From assembly GCA_964652775.1 (NCBI GenBank), contig CAZZAM010000007.1:1-64000 (forward strand): a stretch of DNA of 64,000 bases, written 5' to 3'. The position numbers were made by a program, and so were the translations under genes. Shown in pieces: positions 33,353-40,937 of the stretch (positions within the stretch are counted from its first letter, which is position 1; each line of letters starts with the position of its first letter). The notes below the pieces were generated by a model. The model was not told the DNA's origin. It did no database searches and worked only from the letters and a program-made list of their open reading frames with translations. Origin of the DNA: UBA11346 sp038060575 (GTDB lineage: Bacteria > Planctomycetota > UBA11346).

Positions 33353-34324
33353 ATGAGTGCCCCATTCGACTTCCTCGACCCGCTGGCCCGCCTGCAGGAC
33401 AAGATCGACGAACTGAAGCAGATGTCGGAGCAAACCGGCGTCGATGTGCAGCGCGAGATCTCAGGCCTCGATGAAAAACTGACCAGCGAGACCCGCAAAC
33501 TGTTCGCGACCCTGACGCCGTGGCAGCGGGTCCAACTCTCGCGCCATCCCCTGCGCCCCCAGACCAGCGATTACATCGGTTTTCTGTGCCAGGACTGGGT
33601 ACCCCTGGCTGGTGACCGCCTGTACGGCGACGACGAAGCAATCATCAGTGGTCTCGCGACGATCAACGGCATCCGCTGCATGGTCATCGGCCAGCAGAAG
33701 GGCAAGGACGTCCACGAACGCCGGCGCTGCAACTTCGGCATGCCCCACCCCGAGGGTTACCGCAAGGCGATGCTGAAGATGCGTCTCGCTGAGCGCTTTG
33801 CCCTGCCGGTCGTGTGCTTGGTCAACACTCCAGGGGCATTCCCCGGCGTTGAAGCCGAAGAGCGCGGCCAATCGATCGCTATCGCCGAGAACATTCGCGA
33901 CATGGCCGCACTACGCACACCGATCATCATCGTCGTGATCGGAGAAGGCGGCTCCGGCGGCGCACTCGGCATCGGCGTTGGCGATCGCATGCTCATGCTT
34001 GAGAACAGCTACTTCTCGGTCATCAGTCCCGAAGGCTGCGCGGCGATTTTGTGGAAAGACGGCACCAAGCGCGACCTCGCCGCTGCGCGCCTGGGTTTGA
34101 CCGCCGACATTCTCAAGAGTCATCGCGTGGTTGACGAGATCATCGCCGAGCCGCCGGGCGGCGCGCACCGTCGTCCGAAGGATATGGCGACGACTCTTGG
34201 CACCGCGCTGGCGCGGAATCTGAAGGAGTTGGCCAAGCTGTCGATGGATCAGCTCATGGACCAGCGCTATAAGAAACTGCGGCTGATCGGTGAAGTGGTC
34301 GAAGGGGCGAAGGCGGCCGGGTGA
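33353..34324 (+). CDS. accA: Acetyl-CoA carboxylase carboxyltransferase subunit alpha
   Basis: One half of the carboxyltransferase that moves CO2 from biotin to acetyl-CoA, giving malonyl-CoA for fatty-acid synthesis. The 323-aa length is normal. Visible features are the N-terminal helical pair (LDPLARLQDKIDELKQM), GDRLYGDDEAIISGLA, GMPHPEGYRKAMLKMRLAERF, VNTPGAFPGVEAEERGQ and the oxyanion region GEGGSGGALGIGVGD. The end, LMDQRYKKLRLIGEV, is family-typical. accD, accB and accC are not nearby. A PII-like gene follows on the same strand. Confidence 0.95.
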   Translation: MSAPFDFLDPLARLQDKIDELKQMSEQTGVDVQREISGLDEKLTSETRKLFATLTPWQRVQLSRHPLRPQTSDYIGFLCQDWVPLAGDRLYGDDEAIISGLATINGIRCMVIGQQKGKDVHERRRCNFGMPHPEGYRKAMLKMRLAERFALPVVCLVNTPGAFPGVEAEERGQSIAIAENIRDMAALRTPIIIVVIGEGGSGGALGIGVGDRMLMLENSYFSVISPEGCAAILWKDGTKRDLAAARLGLTADILKSHRVVDEIIAEPPGGAHRRPKDMATTLGTALARNLKELAKLSMDQLMDQRYKKLRLIGEVVEGAKAAG

Positions 34325-34343
34325 ACTGCCGAGAAAGCGCGAA

Positions 34344-34497
34344 CCAAGGCAACCGCAGAGGCGCGGAGGCCGCAGAGGTCGCGGAGGATTGAGGTTGGAA
34401 CAACCAGTATTTTCAAAGGCGTCACCCAATGGCTCATAACAGCAGTGCTTTCCCCTCTGCGATCTCCGCGGCCTCTGCGCCTCTGCGGTTGCCTTGG
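34344..34497. repeat. GCAGAGG-type inverted repeat, copy 3
   Basis: Arms begin CCAAGGCAACCGC and end GCGGTTGCCTTGG. The left arm shows GCAGAGGTCGCGGAGG where others read CGCGGAGGACGCAGAG. It occupies most of the gap between accA and the PII-like gene, starting 20 bp past the accA stop. Confidence 0.88.
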
Positions 34498-34526
34498 GTC
34501 ATGTGCGATTGCGGTGCTGTGGCGCG

Positions 34527-34847
34527 ATGCTGAAAGTCGCCATCGTTCTGCGCCCGCAGCGTGCCGAGGTGGTGTGCCAGAAACTGGTCGCCGCTGGCTG
34601 GGCCGAGGAATTGATCGCGTGGGAATGCCGCGGTTATGGCCGGCAAAAAGAGCATCTCGAGCAATACGGCGGACACGAAGGCTCGATTGAGTTCCTGCCC
34701 AAGGTCACCATCGAATGTTTGATTGAAGACGAGCGCCGCGAAGAATTAGTCCAACTGGTCCTCGCTACCTGCCGCACCGGGCGCATCGGTGATGGAAAAA
34801 TATTTTTCCTACCGATTGCCACGCAGGTTGATGTCGCGGGTGCCTAA
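34527..34847 (+). CDS. PII-family signal-transduction protein
   Basis: A 106-aa trimer-forming PII protein, sensing ATP/ADP and 2-oxoglutarate. Visible are MLKVAIVLRPQRAEVVCQKL, the T-loop region ECRGYGRQKEHLEQYGG with a Tyr at the usual position 51, FLPKVTIECLIED and the B-loop/C-terminal TGRIGDGKIFFLP. The T-loop tip (GGHEGSIE) differs from classical GlnB and the end lacks the RTGE tail, so it is a divergent member. The start at 34527 is where family homology begins. In some bacteria PII binds biotin carboxyl carrier protein and restrains acetyl-CoA carboxylase, so adjacency to accA is suggestive. No amtB or glnA is near. Confidence 0.85.
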   Translation: MLKVAIVLRPQRAEVVCQKLVAAGWAEELIAWECRGYGRQKEHLEQYGGHEGSIEFLPKVTIECLIEDERREELVQLVLATCRTGRIGDGKIFFLPIATQVDVAGA

Positions 34848-34857
34848 TCGATACGAT

Positions 34858-35012
34858 CCAAGGCAACCGCAGAGGCGCAGAGGCCGCGGAGATCGCAGAG
34901 GGGAGAGTGTTGATGTTGCCACGCCTGATCGATCAGCGCAAAAACGTCCGGCCTATCCCGCCCTCAACTCTCTGCGTCCTCCGCGGCCTCTGCGCCTCTG
35001 CGGTTGCCTTGG
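34858..35012. repeat. GCAGAGG-type inverted repeat, copy 4
   Basis: A full copy with CCAAGGCAACCGC and GCGGTTGCCTTGG ends between the convergent PII-like gene and the dehydrogenase. It begins 10 bp past the PII stop and leaves 34 bp to the dehydrogenase stop, so it could serve as a shared 3' hairpin. Confidence 0.88.
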
Positions 35013-35046
35013 GTTTATAGACACAGACGTTCGGTTGATGAGAATG

Positions 35047-36039
35047 TCACTCTGCTTTTGACCAATCGAACACCACGCCCATCGCGGTGCCGCGCGCGGC
35101 GTTGACGGTGGCGTAGGCCTTGGCGCAGTCGGCGGGAGCGAATTTGTGCGTGATCATGTCGTCCATGTTGAAGCGACCGGACTTCACCATGCGGAGGAAG
35201 TACTTGCCAACAGCGAGGTCGTTCCAGCCGTTGTCGTTGTGGCAGTCGTGCGCACCAACGATGGTCAGGCCCTGGGTGATCACCGCGCCGGTGAGGTGCT
35301 GCTGGGTCGGTGTGCCGGTATCGCCGATCAGGACGAGGCGACCGCGCGGACGAGCGAGGCCGAGTGCTTCGGCGAATACGGCGTTGTGCCCGGTCGAGTC
35401 AACGACCACACGCGGCAGCTCGCCACCGAGCTCAGCCATCAGCGGTTCTTTCAGTTCATTGAGCGGACACGAGAACGTGCGGGTCGCGCCACCACGCTTG
35501 GCGAACTCCAGGCGATTCGCCATCGGATCGACCACCACGACGTGCGCCGCACCGGCAGCGACTGCCCAACGCAGACTCATTTGGCCGATTGGTCCAGCGC
35601 CGATCACCAACACGGTGTCGCCGAGGAGGTATTCAGCCGCCCGCGCGCCGACGAAGGCGATCTTCGCGAGCGCCCACCAGGCCGCCTGCTCTGGTGCGAT
35701 GCCGACCGGTACCGGCACGAGATGCATGGCTTTAGTTATGTGGTGCGATGCGTGCTTGCCACGGTGCGCGACGCGATCACCCGGCTTGAAATCGGTGACG
35801 CCCTCGCCAACCGCAACGACTTCGGCCACGGTCGAGTAGCCAGGATAAAACGGATACTTCACCCAGTTATCGAAATGCGAGCCAGATTCGAATAGTCGGT
35901 TGAAGACGATGTTTTCCGTGCCGATCGACATCAGCGTGTACAACGCACGCGACAGCACCTCGCCTGCCGCCGGCGCGGGTAGCGTCACCGGTTCGTAGTG
36001 AACCTGCTGTTTGCCGGTGAAGACGATGCGACTGGGCAT
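35047..36039 (-). CDS. Medium-chain dehydrogenase/reductase lacking the zinc ligands
   Basis: A 330-aa NAD(P)-dependent MDR oxidoreductase. The Rossmann half has VLVIGAGPIGQMSLRWAVAAG and VVVVDPMANRLEFA. In the catalytic half the usual Cys of GICGTD is replaced in LMSIGTENIVF, the GHE motif reads PGYSTVAEV, and the four-Cys structural zinc lobe is absent. It is therefore related to MDR groups with SIGTE motifs, such as BchC-like or bi-domain oxidoreductases, rather than a true alcohol dehydrogenase. The start at 36039 begins MPSRIVFTGKQQVHYEP. It is divergent from an AraC regulator that probably controls it. Confidence 0.85.
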   Translation of the reverse strand: MPSRIVFTGKQQVHYEPVTLPAPAAGEVLSRALYTLMSIGTENIVFNRLFESGSHFDNWVKYPFYPGYSTVAEVVAVGEGVTDFKPGDRVAHRGKHASHHITKAMHLVPVPVGIAPEQAAWWALAKIAFVGARAAEYLLGDTVLVIGAGPIGQMSLRWAVAAGAAHVVVVDPMANRLEFAKRGGATRTFSCPLNELKEPLMAELGGELPRVVVDSTGHNAVFAEALGLARPRGRLVLIGDTGTPTQQHLTGAVITQGLTIVGAHDCHNDNGWNDLAVGKYFLRMVKSGRFNMDDMITHKFAPADCAKAYATVNAARGTAMGVVFDWSKAE

Positions 36040-36113
36040 GGCTGAGTCCTTGCTGATGGGTGCGGTGACGCGCCGAGCATAGCAAGCTGGTGGGCAGCTG
36101 GCCAATGACCGGG

Positions 36114-36140
36114 TTTGGCGCAAACTTCAGTTTTTTGGCG
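36114..36140 (+). promoter_or_regulatory. Candidate AraC-family binding half-sites
   Basis: Two direct copies of TTTGGCG, at 36114-36120 and 36134-36140, are 20 bp apart (about two helical turns) in the 119-bp divergent promoter region. AraC proteins commonly bind such paired direct half-sites. Inferred from spacing only. Confidence 0.4.
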
Positions 36141-36158
36141 AAGTGCTATGGTGAGGCC

Positions 36159-36953
36159 ATGCCGGCCAAACCGTCCTCTGTACGCTTGCCCTGTACCTAT
36201 GTACGTGGCTTTACGATTCCTGGCACGCTGACCCCATGCCGATTCCACCACCACGGCGCGGTGGTCGAAATCGTCTATCACCCAACCGGCGCTGGGCTGA
36301 CCAAGATGAGCGGAGAGACAGCACTGTCGTTCGTTTCTGGTGACGTGATCATCTATCCACCGCATCTTGGTCACGACCAAATCTTGAGCACGGCTGGCAT
36401 GGATGCCTGTCTCCACCTCCACGTCGACAAGCAGATCGCCGAGCGGCTGCGTGAAGGCATGGTCGTGCGCGGACCGCAACCAGCGTGGCTGGCTCATGAA
36501 CTCAGCGATCTGGCGCAAGCACAGTCGATCACCGGTGCGTGGGGCCGTCGCGTCATCGATCATCGCGCGAGCGCGGTGCTGATGGCGTTGCTTGATGGCG
36601 TGGACACGACGACGCGACGCGCCGAAGCCGAGCCCGGTCAGGGCCTCGCCGATCAAGCCGCCGCACACATCGCCGAACGCTTTCAGCATCTCGGTCGGCT
36701 TGAAGATGTCGCCAAGGCACTCGGCGTCGGCTACGATCCGCTGCGGCGCGCGTTTCGCACGTATCGCGGTATGAGTCTCGTTGCGTGGCTGACTGAAGTG
36801 CGCCTCGCTCGCGCCAAAGAACTACTGCGCCATTCACCACTCGATCAGGAAGACATCGCCCGGCAATGCGGCTACGGCAGTGCACGTTATTTCAGTGCGG
36901 TCTTCTCGCGCGAAGTCGGCGTCACCCCGGGAGTGTGGCGTCGCGGGGGGTGA
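36159..36953 (+). CDS. AraC-family transcriptional regulator
   Basis: A 264-aa regulator with a cupin-like N-terminal sensor (HHHGAVVEIVYHPTGAG, GDVIIYPPHLGHDQIL) and a C-terminal double HTH. The first helix-turn-helix is near residues 190-215 (LEDVAKALGVGYDPLRRAFR). The second, DQEDIARQCGYGSARYFSAVF, carries the family signature. The start at 36159 has GGTGAGG just upstream; an earlier ATG at 36090 was not chosen. It diverges from the MDR dehydrogenase and is its probable regulator; the histidine-rich pocket suggests a small polar ligand. Confidence 0.9.
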   Translation: MPAKPSSVRLPCTYVRGFTIPGTLTPCRFHHHGAVVEIVYHPTGAGLTKMSGETALSFVSGDVIIYPPHLGHDQILSTAGMDACLHLHVDKQIAERLREGMVVRGPQPAWLAHELSDLAQAQSITGAWGRRVIDHRASAVLMALLDGVDTTTRRAEAEPGQGLADQAAAHIAERFQHLGRLEDVAKALGVGYDPLRRAFRTYRGMSLVAWLTEVRLARAKELLRHSPLDQEDIARQCGYGSARYFSAVFSREVGVTPGVWRRGG

Positions 36954-36965
36954 ATACACTAAGCA

Positions 36966-37098
36966 CCAAGGCAACCGCAGAGGCGCAGAGGCCGCTGAGG
37001 ACGCAGAGGAGAAACGGTAAGGCCTTGCAGCGGATAATGGCCAATGGCCCTCATCCTCTGCGATCTCAGCGGCCTCTGCGCCTCTGCGGTTGCCTTGG
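36966..37098. repeat. GCAGAGG-type inverted repeat, copy 5
   Basis: Arms with CCAAGGCAACCGC and GCGGTTGCCTTGG ends. Both arms carry a matching change (GCTGAGG with CTCAGCG instead of GCGGAGG with CTCCGCG), so the pairing is preserved. It lies between the convergent AraC and HAD genes, 12 bp past the AraC stop. Confidence 0.88.
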
Positions 37099-37111
37099 AG
37101 GACGCTCTCGT

Positions 37112-37924
37112 TCATGCGTTGTTGAGCAGTTGTTCGAGCGCGTGGGCCAGTGCATCGCTTGGCGGGGCTGCGACATGGCTATCTGCAGCGGCGAGCGCGG
37201 CGGGGTGGCCGTCGGTGATCGCGATGCCGTGACCGCACAAGGACAACAACGGTGCATCGGTGATGTCATCACCAACCGCGATCGTTCGCGCTGGATCAAG
37301 ATTGCGCGCGGTGAACCACGCCTGCCCACCTGAACCCTTGTTCACACCACTGGCGGTCAAGAACACAAAGCGATCCGCATCGGCGCGAAACACCGTTGCC
37401 TCGTGACCGACTGCCGCGTTGACCGCGGCCCACACGGCGGTGATCGAGCCGGGTGCTTCCGACGGCATCCACATGCCGAGTTTGATCGACGGTTCGGCAA
37501 GCGCGTCGTCGAAGCGACGCAGATCGGCGGCGGCGCAACCCCAGTGGGCCAATAGTTCGGCGGTTAGCTCAGCTGAAAAAGCCGGCGCGCGATGGGCATG
37601 ATGAATGGAAATCATCACGTCCGATGAAACCGTTCGCGCCGCTGTGACTGCCTTGGCGACGGTTGCCGCCGGCATGGCAAACGCCGAGGTCACCGCGCTG
37701 TTTGTAACCACGACCGAACCATTGTGAAACACGCCTTCGTTGGCGACCCACGCAAGAGTGCCCAAGCGTACCCGCGCTGAGACATGGGTGCGCGCGGTGG
37801 CGCAGGCGATGGTGACGCCGCGATCGCGAGCTCGGGCGAGCGTAGACATCAGGACTGAAGAAATTGCGCCGTCTCGCGCAGCGACGGTGCCGTCGATGTC
37901 GAGCAGGATAGCGCGGATGGGCAC
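37112..37924 (-). CDS. HAD-superfamily (Cof-like) phosphatase
   Basis: A 270-aa cytosolic phosphohydrolase. Motif I is LLDIDGTVAARDG, where the first Asp is the nucleophile. Motif II is the Thr/Ser in ACATARTHVS, and motifs III/IV are the Lys of GVNKGSGG and VGDDITDAPLL. A C2-type cap fills the middle (residues about 85-195). Cof-like enzymes act on sugar phosphates, FMN or similar; the substrate is not predictable. It starts with GTG. It is convergent with the AraC gene across a repeat. Confidence 0.85.
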   Translation of the reverse strand: MPIRAILLDIDGTVAARDGAISSVLMSTLARARDRGVTIACATARTHVSARVRLGTLAWVANEGVFHNGSVVVTNSAVTSAFAMPAATVAKAVTAARTVSSDVMISIHHAHRAPAFSAELTAELLAHWGCAAADLRRFDDALAEPSIKLGMWMPSEAPGSITAVWAAVNAAVGHEATVFRADADRFVFLTASGVNKGSGGQAWFTARNLDPARTIAVGDDITDAPLLSLCGHGIAITDGHPAALAAADSHVAAPPSDALAHALEQLLNNA

Positions 37925-37938
37925 TAGGATTGCCTCAT

Positions 37939-38030
37939 AAGGATGAATGAAGAAGGATGAATGAAGAAAACGCTGGTGATACGACGTGCCCGTTTTCCTC
38001 CTTCTGCATTCTTACTTCTTCCTTTGCTCT
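37939..38030. repeat. AAGGATGAATGAAG repeat with pyrimidine-rich partner
   Basis: The 14-mer AAGGATGAATGAAG occurs twice in perfect tandem (37939-37966). It is followed by a C/T-rich stretch (TTCCTCCTTCTGCATTC, then ACTTCTTCC) that is roughly complementary. This gives a fold-back element filling the gap between the HAD gene and trpS. It resembles the layout of the GGAATGCT array. Confidence 0.65.
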
Positions 38031-39014
38031 TCACGAAAGTCCGCACGCCTTACGCGCGCGATCGACCGTCGCCCGCGCCAGTGCGCGTGCCTTCGCTGCG
38101 CCGCGCGCGAGGATGCGATCGAGCTGTGCGGGATCAGCAACCAGTTCGGCGCGCCGTTGCCGGGCGGTGGCGAAGCGATCGAGCAGCAATTCGAAGAGCG
38201 CCTGCTTGGCGTGGCCATAACCGAAGCCACCAGCGGGCGGCTCACGGTATTTGCGTTCAAGCTCGACCGTGCGCGGATCACTACGTCCGGCGACGGCGCG
38301 GAAGATGCGGAAGGTCGCGTCGGTCTCGGGATCTTTCGGCTGATCGACGGCGGTCGAATCGCTCTTCACCGACATCACGCGTTTGCGCAGCGCCTTCTCA
38401 TCGAGAAACGGCGAAATCGTATTGCCGTAACTCTTCGACATTTTCTGGCCGTCGATGCCGGGCAGGACATCGGCGTCCGCCGCAAGTCGATGCGCGGGCA
38501 GCTTGAACACCTCGGCGCCGAAGCGGCTGTTGAAGCGACCGGCCACGTCGCGGCAGATCTCGATGTTCTGCACCTGATCCTTGCCCACCGGCACCACGTC
38601 AGCGTCCACCGCAAGAATGTCGGCGGCCTGCAAGATCGGATAGGTGTAGAGGCCGAGATTGGTTTCCAGCCCGCGCGAAGTCTTGTCCTTGAAGCTGACG
38701 CCTTTGTCAGCAAGCGACATCGGACACACGCACGACAACAGCCACGCCAACTCGGTGACCTCGGGCACGTCTTGTTGCCCGTACAAGCAGGTCCGCTCCG
38801 GATCGATGCCGAGAGCGATCAGATCGATCGCCAACTCGCGAATCATCGTGCGCAGCGACTCGCCCGACTCGACCGAGGTCAGCGCGTGATAACTCGCGAT
38901 GAAAATAAAACTGTCCTGCGTCTTCTGCAGCTCAACCCACTGCGCAACCGCCCCGCAGTAATTCCCGAGGTGGAGTTGACCGGAAGGTTGGATACCAGAA
39001 AGGACGCGTGGCAT
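38031..39014 (-). CDS. trpS: Tryptophanyl-tRNA synthetase
   Basis: Class I aminoacyl-tRNA synthetase charging tRNA-Trp. The 327-aa protein begins MPRVLSGIQPSGQLHLGN, in which HLGN is the HIGH-type motif. It has DADVVPVGKDQVQNIEICRD in the middle and KMSKSYGNTI as the KMSKS loop. The length is typical of bacterial TrpRS. The start at 39014 is used because the family begins there; an upstream in-frame ATG (39074) adds 20 non-homologous residues. A stem-loop and repeat copy D lie upstream. Confidence 0.95.
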   Translation of the reverse strand: MPRVLSGIQPSGQLHLGNYCGAVAQWVELQKTQDSFIFIASYHALTSVESGESLRTMIRELAIDLIALGIDPERTCLYGQQDVPEVTELAWLLSCVCPMSLADKGVSFKDKTSRGLETNLGLYTYPILQAADILAVDADVVPVGKDQVQNIEICRDVAGRFNSRFGAEVFKLPAHRLAADADVLPGIDGQKMSKSYGNTISPFLDEKALRKRVMSVKSDSTAVDQPKDPETDATFRIFRAVAGRSDPRTVELERKYREPPAGGFGYGHAKQALFELLLDRFATARQRRAELVADPAQLDRILARGAAKARALARATVDRARKACGLS

Positions 39015-39149
39015 GTGCGGCACGGTAGAGCCGTGCGCGCGCACGCAAAGGCTTGGGAGGGGGAGCGAGGGCATCCGCGTAGCGGACGCGACGCCATGGG
39101 CATGGCGTCGGCGCCGAGTGACGCCGAGAGCTTTGCTCGAGGCTGGACG

Positions 39150-39192
39150 AGCGCCAGCTCGACCATTCGATTCGCATGGTCGAGCTGGCGCT
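39150..39192. repeat. Perfect 17-bp inverted repeat upstream of trpS
   Basis: AGCGCCAGCTCGACCAT (39150-39166) pairs perfectly with ATGGTCGAGCTGGCGCT (39176-39192) across a 9-base loop. Smaller palindromes precede it (GACGCCATG-GG-CATGGCGTC near 39089). With repeat copy D this accounts for most of the 413-bp gap 39015-39427. It could act in termination or as another dispersed palindromic element. Confidence 0.8.
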
Positions 39193-39269
39193 GCCTTCTA
39201 ATGGCTCCTATTTGTGATCACGATGAGCAGCATGGCTGTTAGCCTGCGATTCTCCGATGGCGTTTTTCC

Positions 39270-39421
39270 CTCGCCGCATGTGTCCCGGAGTAACACGGGC
39301 GCCGGGAGGTGTGGTGGCGCATATAATGGGCGAAGCCCATGCGCCACGCTGTCGCTAGCGCAGCGACGCGACAGCGAACACCGACCAAGCCCGAGGGGGA
39401 GTGGGGGACAACGTCCCCCAC
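39270..39421 (+). repeat. Structured intergenic repeat, copy D (long form)
   Basis: P0 CGGGC 39296-39300 with GCCCG 39389-39393; P1 TGGCGCAT 39315-39322 with ATGCGCCA 39339-39346, enclosing GGGC/GCCC; P2 GCTGTCG 39348-39354 with CGACAGC 39369-39375. Tail hairpin GTGGGGGAC/GTCCCCCAC 39401-39421 is the same as in copy A, and it ends 6 bp from the stop of the next minus-strand gene. P2 is entirely rewritten relative to copy A, yet still pairs. Confidence 0.85.
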
Positions 39422-39427
39422 AGCGAA

Positions 39428-39997
39428 TCACCGCACCGGATAACGCAGTGCGTTCATGCGTTCACGAATCAGAAACTGCATGTGCGCTTGATCAAAGGCG
39501 ATTGGCGCACTGAGTCGATCGCCGCCGATGCGCCGCAGCGACAGGGTTGGGACGTGATGAATAAGTTCGGCACTGAGGGCAGCGATGCGTGCAGTGATGA
39601 GCGCGTGGTCGGCGCGCCCAGGAACGGCGACGACCAGTGCGTCGGATGGATAACCGGGAACACCGCGTTGCAGCAACCACGCCGAGCGCGCTTCGAGATG
39701 GGCTGGATCTCCGGGCGCGACGTCGATGGTGAAATGCGTTTCGGCGCGGCGATCACCACGAAATACAAGCCAGCGCCAGGTAACGAGCGGGATCTCGCGC
39801 GCGGGCGCGAGCGCATCCCAGGCCGGCGCTTCTTGCGCTGCGGCACTTGGACGCTGCGCGAGCACGACCGACACCGCGAGTGCGAGCAAACCCAGCGCCA
39901 TGCCAGCGGCCAACCAGAGCGCGGTTCGTTCGGGCGGCGGTGCCGGAGCAACGAAATCTTGGCCGCTCAGGTTGCGCGTGTAAGGTCGTCCGCTCAT
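39428..39997 (-). CDS. Hypothetical single-pass membrane protein
   Basis: A 189-aa protein with a proline-rich cytosolic start (about 25 residues), one transmembrane helix at about 26-47 (ALWLAAGMALGLLALAVSVVL), and a soluble extracytoplasmic domain of about 140 residues. That domain contains WRWLVFRGDRRAETHFTIDV and ALVVAVPGRADHALI. No family recognised. Codon use matches the neighbours. It is flanked by repeat copy D (3') and GCAGAGG-type copy 6 (5'). Confidence 0.65.
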   Translation of the reverse strand: MSGRPYTRNLSGQDFVAPAPPPERTALWLAAGMALGLLALAVSVVLAQRPSAAAQEAPAWDALAPAREIPLVTWRWLVFRGDRRAETHFTIDVAPGDPAHLEARSAWLLQRGVPGYPSDALVVAVPGRADHALITARIAALSAELIHHVPTLSLRRIGGDRLSAPIAFDQAHMQFLIRERMNALRYPVR

Positions 39998-40013
39998 CCA
40001 ACAACTTTCGCAT

Positions 40014-40141
40014 CAAGGCAACTGCAGAGGCGCAGAGGCCGCGGAGGACGCAGAGACGACATGGCGGCCTGGATGCCTGAAAACCAAGGCTGGCTCCCCT
40101 CTGCGATCTCCGCGGCCTCTGCGCCTCTGCGGTTGCCTTGG
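40014..40141. repeat. GCAGAGG-type inverted repeat, copy 6
   Basis: Arms begin CAAGGCAACTGC and end GCGGTTGCCTTGG, with a centre of about 40 bp. It lies between two same-strand hypothetical genes, ending 13 bp before the stop of the GyrI-like gene. Confidence 0.87.
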
Positions 40142-40154
40142 TAGCCATCGCCCT

Positions 40155-40631
40155 TCATTGATCGAGAAACACTGCGACATCAGCCGATGGCAAAATATTT
40201 CCATCCGCAAGTTGCTTGCGCCGCAAGATGACGCGCCAGTAGGGACGCAGGCGATGGCCGAGTGTCTTCGCGTGATCCGCGAGTCGCTGCCAAGTCTGGC
40301 CGAGTTCGCGCACCGGGCCGCGATGCGGCACGGTGAGCGCGACCAGATTACGATAGTCTTCGATCATCAGGCGTTGACCGTCAGCGCTCTGGCCGCCGGG
40401 TTTCGGCATGCCGGTGCAGGCAAGACCGATATGGCATTCCCATGCGGCCGGCGGTTCGTTGTCAGGGGCGCCGGCGATGAAGACCTGGATCGGACCTTGT
40501 GGCGTGCCGCCCTGCTGGGTGGCCAATCGACGGACCTCAACGCTCACCGTGAGGGGGTCGATCGGCCAGCCGAGGCCGGACAAGCAGGCGAAGCGCAGGT
40601 TGCCATCGCGGATCAGTTTGGGGTCGCTCAC
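40155..40631 (-). CDS. Hypothetical protein, possibly GyrI-like effector-binding fold
   Basis: A 158-aa protein from a GTG start. The central segment RNLVALTVPHRGPVRELGQTW resembles the GyrI/AraC-effector pattern in which a strand is followed by a His-x-Gly-Pro turn and a helix. The N-terminal part carries PIDPLTVSVEVRRLATQQGG. No membrane segment is seen. If the resemblance is correct it would bind a small ligand; no HTH is fused to it. The family call is tentative. Confidence 0.5.
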   Translation of the reverse strand: MSDPKLIRDGNLRFACLSGLGWPIDPLTVSVEVRRLATQQGGTPQGPIQVFIAGAPDNEPPAAWECHIGLACTGMPKPGGQSADGQRLMIEDYRNLVALTVPHRGPVRELGQTWQRLADHAKTLGHRLRPYWRVILRRKQLADGNILPSADVAVFLDQ

Positions 40632-40677
40632 GGGGGCGTCACGTTCGGGAGGGGGTGGAGCGCGGCAAGCGTCGGTT

Positions 40678-40743
40678 CCTGGGAGCGCCGAATTGTACTC
40701 GGCTCAATGATGAACGAGCCGAGTACAACTCGGCGATCCCAGG
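40678..40743. repeat. 28-bp-arm inverted repeat
   Basis: Left arm 40678-40705 and right arm 40716-40743 are complementary at 26 of 28 positions across a 10-base loop. Each arm contains TTGTACTCGGCTC or its complement. It sits 195 bp upstream of the cold-shock gene start and 46 bp upstream of the GyrI-like gene start, between divergent genes. The rest of 40632-40937 shows no other clear element besides the cold-shock SD. Confidence 0.85.
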
Positions 40744-40937
40744 GACTTGCTTAGCGTAGGATCGTGTAACAATCCCACGCTCAAAGACAGTGGTGACCCT
40801 AGTGCATTTTGCAGAAAAGGCCTGAGGTTTGCTGAGCGTTACTACCCGCACGAGTCCCGAGCTCCACCCGCTGTCCGCCCTGGGATCCGTGCTATTTGCC
40901 GCATTATTCGCGGCGCTACATGAAAGAGGAGGCAACC

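Noticed and set aside
33122..33433. Extension of oppA to 33433
   Set aside because: It reads through structured repeat copy C and antisense to accA; the signal peptide starts at 33121.
34344..35012. Small ORFs inside GCAGAGG repeats (RRGRGDRRG, NRRGAEAAE types)
   Set aside because: They are translations of the repeat arms and recur identically at each copy.
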